This document shows positions 15,790-18,671 of a DNA stretch of 18,671 nt, piece by piece. Both the position numbers and the translations under genes were made by a program. Under the pieces are notes generated by a model. It saw only the letters and a program-made list of their open reading frames with translations. It was not told where the DNA came from and did not search any database. This stretch comes from Burkholderiaceae bacterium (lineage in GTDB: Bacteria; Pseudomonadota; Gammaproteobacteria; Burkholderiales; Burkholderiaceae_C), in assembly GCA_023262365.1 (NCBI GenBank), contig JALRBF010000026.1, positions 1 through 18,671 of the forward strand, read 5' to 3'. Within the stretch, counting starts at the first letter, position 1; every line of letters starts with the position of its first letter.

Positions 15790-16359
15790 TTACATGCCCA
15801 GCGGGCTCACGCCAAACAGCCACGCGTGCCAACGCCACACCAAACCCGCCCATAGCGCCACGCCCACCACCACGGTCACCGTGGTTGCCAAGCCCGACGA
15901 GGGGCCAAACTCGATATCGCGCCGCCTAGCGGCACGAAAATTCAACACCGCCCACACCAGCAGCGTGCCAAACAACAGCCAGTCGGCCAACGTGCCGTTG
16001 GCCAGCAAATGGGCCACGGCCCACACCTTAACCGCCAACACCATGGGGTGCTTGAGCTTGGCACGAATCGCGTTGGCTGGCGCGTAGGCCGCCACCAGCA
16101 GCACCATGGACACCAGCATCAACAGCGCGGCAATGTGCCGTGTGGCCAGCGCCGGCTGCCACATCACCACCGGGTCCAGGCGTGCGGCGCCGTAGCCCTG
16201 CACAATGAACCACAGCGACACCAAAGACAGCAACGACACCGCCACCTTAAAGCCCAGGGGCCCAAAATTCAGCAACTGCCGCTCACGCCATTGCGGCGCC
16301 GTGACCCGCAGCGAATGCGTAACCACAAAAATCAACAAGCCCAAAACCAATTCAATCAT
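15790..16359 (-). CDS. NnrU family membrane protein
   Basis: A 189-residue protein with about six membrane helices matching the NnrU family. His15 (VVTHSLRV), ATRHIAALLML and the conserved KHPMVLAVKVWAVAHLLANGTLADWLLFG segment are visible; histidines in these segments are heme-ligand candidates in related proteins. NnrU was named from nitric oxide reduction regions and is related to the plant zeta-carotene isomerase Z-ISO, but its bacterial reaction is unsettled. No denitrification genes are present here. It lies 21 bp after the DUF1178 stop with a near-perfect ribosome binding site, so it probably belongs to that transcript. Confidence 0.9.
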   Translation of the reverse strand: MIELVLGLLIFVVTHSLRVTAPQWRERQLLNFGPLGFKVAVSLLSLVSLWFIVQGYGAARLDPVVMWQPALATRHIAALLMLVSMVLLVAAYAPANAIRAKLKHPMVLAVKVWAVAHLLANGTLADWLLFGTLLVWAVLNFRAARRRDIEFGPSSGLATTVTVVVGVALWAGLVWRWHAWLFGVSPLGM

Positions 16360-16366
16360 GGTGGCG

Positions 16367-16373
16367 CCTCCTT
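16367..16373 (-). promoter_or_regulatory. strong Shine-Dalgarno site for the nnrU-like gene
   Basis: Minus-strand AAGGAGG lies seven bases before the ATG at 16359, the ideal sequence and spacing. It fixes the start codon. It stands out because most other starts in the window have a weak Shine-Dalgarno sequence or none. Confidence 0.8.
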
Positions 16374-16380
16374 AGCGGCA

Positions 16381-16824
16381 TCATTGCAAGGTCTCTTTCA
16401 TGTCAGCCGGCAGCGGCAAAGGCATCACTTGCACCCCGTCCTCTAAGAGGCTCTTGACCTCTTGCGCGCTGGCCTGGCCGCGTATGCCACGCTCGGGCGC
16501 TTGCCCTTCATGAATGCGCCGCGCCTCCTCGGCAAAGCCGGCGCCCACGTCTTCGGTGTGCGCCAACACTTCGCGCACCGCTCGCCACAGCCGCGCTTGG
16601 CGTGCGTGTTCGGCGTCTGCGTCGGCCGCGGGAACCACCTCACAGCCCGGTGCGGTGGCACCCAAATTCAACCGAGGCGCACTGAGCTTTTTCTCAACGG
16701 CGGCGCTGCCACACGCCGGGCACGTCAGCAGCCCCTGCTGCCGTTGCTGCAGGTAGTCGTCCTCGGAGCCAAACCAGCCCTCAAACGAATGCCCCACGTC
16801 ACACGCCAAATCCAAAACTTTCAT
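16381..16824 (-). CDS. DUF1178 family protein
   Basis: A 147-residue soluble protein of the DUF1178 family, function unknown. It starts MKVLDLACDVGHSFEGWF, followed by a CPACGS pair (Cys35, Cys38) which with Cys8 and His12 could form a zinc-ribbon-like site. The middle is Ala/Glu-rich and probably helical, ending in the family-typical EVKSLLEDGVQVMPLP. It lies 37 bp behind DUF2818 on the same strand, in the nuoN-DUF2818-DUF1178 order common in Burkholderiales. A -10-like hexamer directly upstream suggests that it can also be transcribed on its own. Confidence 0.92.
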   Translation of the reverse strand: MKVLDLACDVGHSFEGWFGSEDDYLQQRQQGLLTCPACGSAAVEKKLSAPRLNLGATAPGCEVVPAADADAEHARQARLWRAVREVLAHTEDVGAGFAEEARRIHEGQAPERGIRGQASAQEVKSLLEDGVQVMPLPLPADMKETLQ

Positions 16825-16830
16825 GCCGGT

Positions 16831-16836
16831 ATTATG
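16831..16836 (-). promoter_or_regulatory. putative -10 box of the DUF1178 gene
   Basis: Minus-strand CATAAT (5/6 to consensus) ends six bases before the ATG at 16824, the same leaderless layout as upstream of queG and mutL. It would allow DUF1178 and the nnrU-like gene to be transcribed separately from nuoN. No clear -35 element was seen. Confidence 0.4.
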
Positions 16837-16861
16837 AGCCCTCGCCCCAAAGCCCCTTCGC

Positions 16862-17194
16862 TTAACCCTTGCTTTGCGCCGTGCGCGCCACGGGCACGCG
16901 GTGCCGCATCAGGTAACGCCACACAAACCCCGGAAACGCCAGGGTGGCAAACAGGCTGAGCGTGACCGCATAAAACTCCCAGCCCTGCGGGGCGTTTTGG
17001 CCAATACGCGCCTCCATGGCCATGGCCACCACGCCCACCGCCACGTACAACACCAACCACTCAACCAAGCGCCAAACCAGCGACTTGTGCGCGCGTTGCG
17101 GCCCAACGCCCAACCACCGATGATTGACAAACGGCAGATTGGCCGCCACCAAGGCCAACCACAAGGTGCTCCACACTTCAAACGATTGGTTCAT
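16862..17194 (-). CDS. DUF2818 family membrane protein
   Basis: A 110-residue protein with about three membrane helices, beginning MNQSFEVWSTLWLALVAANLPFVNHR and containing WRLVEWLVLYVAVGVVAMAMEARIGQ and FYAVTLSLFATLAFPGFVWRYL. It matches DUF2818, a small protein regularly found directly after nuoN in Burkholderiales; its function is unknown, and a link to respiratory complex I is only suggested by position. The ATG at 17194 is four bases after the nuoN stop and gives the family start; the open frame upstream to 17248 lies inside nuoN and is cysteine-rich without similarity. AGG just before the ATG is a weak ribosome binding site. Confidence 0.88.
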   Translation of the reverse strand: MNQSFEVWSTLWLALVAANLPFVNHRWLGVGPQRAHKSLVWRLVEWLVLYVAVGVVAMAMEARIGQNAPQGWEFYAVTLSLFATLAFPGFVWRYLMRHRVPVARTAQSKG

Positions 17195-17198
17195 GGCC

Positions 17199-18671
17199 TC
17201 ACACCAACAGCGACACCATGGCCTGCGTGCACAGCGCAAACAAGCCACTGGGCAACAACCCCAGCACCAGCATGGCGGCCACGTTCAGCGTCAGCGTCAC
17301 GCGTGCCCCAACCCCAGGGTTGGGGGCTTGGGTTTGGCTGGGTGCATCAAAGTACATGATTTTGATGAGCCTGAGGTAATAAAACGCGCCCACCAACGAC
17401 ATGGCCAACGCAAACAACACCAAAGCTAGCGCAAACGGCGTGTGACTGCCCAGTACCGCTTGCAACACCGCAAACTTGGCATAAAACCCCACCAACGGGG
17501 GCACCCCCGCCAACGAAAACATGCACGCGGCCATGGCACCGGCCAGCCATGGGCTGCGCTGGTTCAGCCCCGCAAAATCCTCTAACTGGTCGCTCTCAAA
17601 GCCCTCACGCGAGAGCAGCAACATCACACCAAACGTGGCCAGCGTGGTAAGCACATACGTGAGCGCGTAAAACATGCTGGCGCTGTAAGCCTGCACGGCT
17701 TGCTCGGCCCCCCCCTGCACACTCACCCCCGCCACCAAGCCCAGCAGCAAAAAGCCCACATGCGAAATGGTAGAAAAAGCCAGCATGCGTTTGAGGCTGC
17801 GCTGCGCGATGGCCGCCAAGTTACCCACCAGCAGCGACATCCCCGCCAGCAACGCCAGCATGGGCTGCCAATCCATTGCCAAAGGCAAAAACCCCGCCAC
17901 CAACAACCGCATGGCCAGCGCAAACGCCGCCAGCTTGGGCGCTGCCGCCAGCATCAAGGTCACGGCGGTGGGCGCGCCTTCGTACACGTCGGGCACCCAC
18001 ATATGAAACGGCACCGCACCGAGCTTAAACGCCAAACCGGCCACCACAAACACCACCCCCAGGGCCAGCACACGGCTGTCGGCTTGGCCCAGGCTTAGCT
18101 GGGCCGCCAAGGCGGGTAGCTCCAGGGTGCCGGTGGCACCGTACATCATGGACATGCCGTACAGCATGAAGCCGCTGGCCATGGCACCCAGCACAAAGTA
18201 CTTCATGGCGGCCTCGGAGGCCGAGAGGTCATCGCGGCGCAAAGCCACCAGGGCGTAGCTGCAAAGCGTAAGCAGCTCCAGCCCCATGTAAAGCAGCAGC
18301 AAGTGGTTGCCGCTCATCATGACAAACATGCCCAGCAGTGCCAGCAGCGACAACGAAAACATTTCGCTGCCGCGCAGCATGTCGCGGCTTTGCGCGTAGG
18401 GCTTGGCGTACACCAGCGTCACCAGCAGCGCCAACGAGGCAGCCGACTTCAGCCAACTGCCCATGGTGTCAAGCACCACCATGCCGCCAAACGCCGTCCC
18501 TTGCATGTCATTGACCGCCACAACGGCGTGCCACAGCGCCAGCGCCGCCAGCGTCATCAGCGTGGTTAGGTAAGCGCGCTGGCGCAGCGGGTCTTGGCTC
18601 CACAAATCAAGCAGCGCCACCAGGCACGCCATGATGAGCAGAAAAATCTCGGGGTAAATCACAAACCAATT
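17199..18671 (-). CDS. nuoN: NADH-quinone oxidoreductase subunit N (5' end beyond window)
   Basis: The last 490 residues of NuoN, a proton-pumping antiporter-like subunit in the membrane arm of respiratory complex I with about fourteen helices. Diagnostic segments are YMGLELLTLCSYAL (conserved Glu), FKLGAVPFHMWVPDVYEGAPTAVT (the key Lys in the broken helix), LKRMLAFSTISHVGFLLLG and LAGVPPLVGFYAKF. The frame stays open through the window end (Asn-Trp-Phe-Val-Ile-Tyr-Pro-Glu), and homologs carry a few residues before this, so the GTG at 18662 is probably internal rather than the start. The stop lies four bases before DUF2818. An eight-G run on the coding strand sits mid-gene. The other nuo genes would be expected just beyond the right edge. 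Confidence 0.95.
   Translation of the reverse strand, partial: NWFVIYPEIFLLIMACLVALLDLWSQDPLRQRAYLTTLMTLAALALWHAVVAVNDMQGTAFGGMVVLDTMGSWLKSAASLALLVTLVYAKPYAQSRDMLRGSEMFSLSLLALLGMFVMMSGNHLLLLYMGLELLTLCSYALVALRRDDLSASEAAMKYFVLGAMASGFMLYGMSMMYGATGTLELPALAAQLSLGQADSRVLALGVVFVVAGLAFKLGAVPFHMWVPDVYEGAPTAVTLMLAAAPKLAAFALAMRLLVAGFLPLAMDWQPMLALLAGMSLLVGNLAAIAQRSLKRMLAFSTISHVGFLLLGLVAGVSVQGGAEQAVQAYSASMFYALTYVLTTLATFGVMLLLSREGFESDQLEDFAGLNQRSPWLAGAMAACMFSLAGVPPLVGFYAKFAVLQAVLGSHTPFALALVLFALAMSLVGAFYYLRLIKIMYFDAPSQTQAPNPGVGARVTLTLNVAAMLVLGLLPSGLFALCTQAMVSLLV

Noticed and set aside
15783..15812. Hairpin AGCCC/GGGCT after the AttH-like gene
   Set aside because: Only 5-6 bp of stem with a loop of about 13 nt and no T-run; too weak to call a terminator.
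1..18671. CRISPR arrays, tRNA/rRNA genes, insertion sequences or toxin-antitoxin pairs
   Set aside because: None was recognisable by eye; almost every base is inside an assigned coding gene and the gaps are 60 bp or less.

Overview
The window is a gene-dense, GC-rich bacterial chromosome segment carrying housekeeping genes, with no rRNA, tRNA, CRISPR array or insertion sequence that I can see. Protein content and gene order (nuoN / DUF2818 / DUF1178; gamma carbonic anhydrase / hslO; queG / tsaE / amiC / mutL / miaA; DUF455 / xerD) point to a betaproteobacterium of the order Burkholderiales, probably close to Comamonadaceae. That placement rests on remembered family and synteny patterns, not on a search. 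The genome looks compact: the largest gap between genes is about 60 bp, and most neighbours overlap or lie within a few bases.

Layout, left to right. Minus strand: the 5' part of hslO (Hsp33, cut by the window edge) behind a gamma carbonic anhydrase. Plus: a DUF455 ferritin-like protein. Minus: xerD. Plus: an AEC-family transporter. Minus: queG. Plus: tsaE-amiC. Minus: a DedA membrane protein. Plus: a long, tightly coupled run of mutL, a Bcr/CflA-type MFS transporter, miaA, an ABC ATPase, a large FtsX-type permease and a CrtC/AttH-like exported protein. Minus, from the right edge inward: nuoN (5' end cut by the window), DUF2818, DUF1178 and an NnrU-family membrane protein.

The centre is a rearranged form of the enterobacterial queG-(nnr)-tsaE-amiB-mutL-miaA-hfq superoperon. 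Here queG is flipped, dedA sits on the opposite strand between amiC and mutL, an MFS gene separates mutL from miaA, and an AttEFGH-like export module lies where hfq would be expected. QueG (tRNA position 34), TsaE (t6A37) and MiaA (i6A37) all modify the tRNA anticodon loop.

The most striking observation is that miaA has an in-frame TAA at codon 51 (10660-10662) while the rest of the gene, in the same frame, still reads as a well-conserved MiaA. A second observation is a repeated layout: most genes that begin a transcription unit have a TACAAT/GATAAT-like hexamer ending only 6-9 nt before the start codon, which predicts leaderless or nearly leaderless mRNAs. A third is that all four convergent gene pairs overlap or nearly touch, leaving no room for ordinary intergenic terminators.
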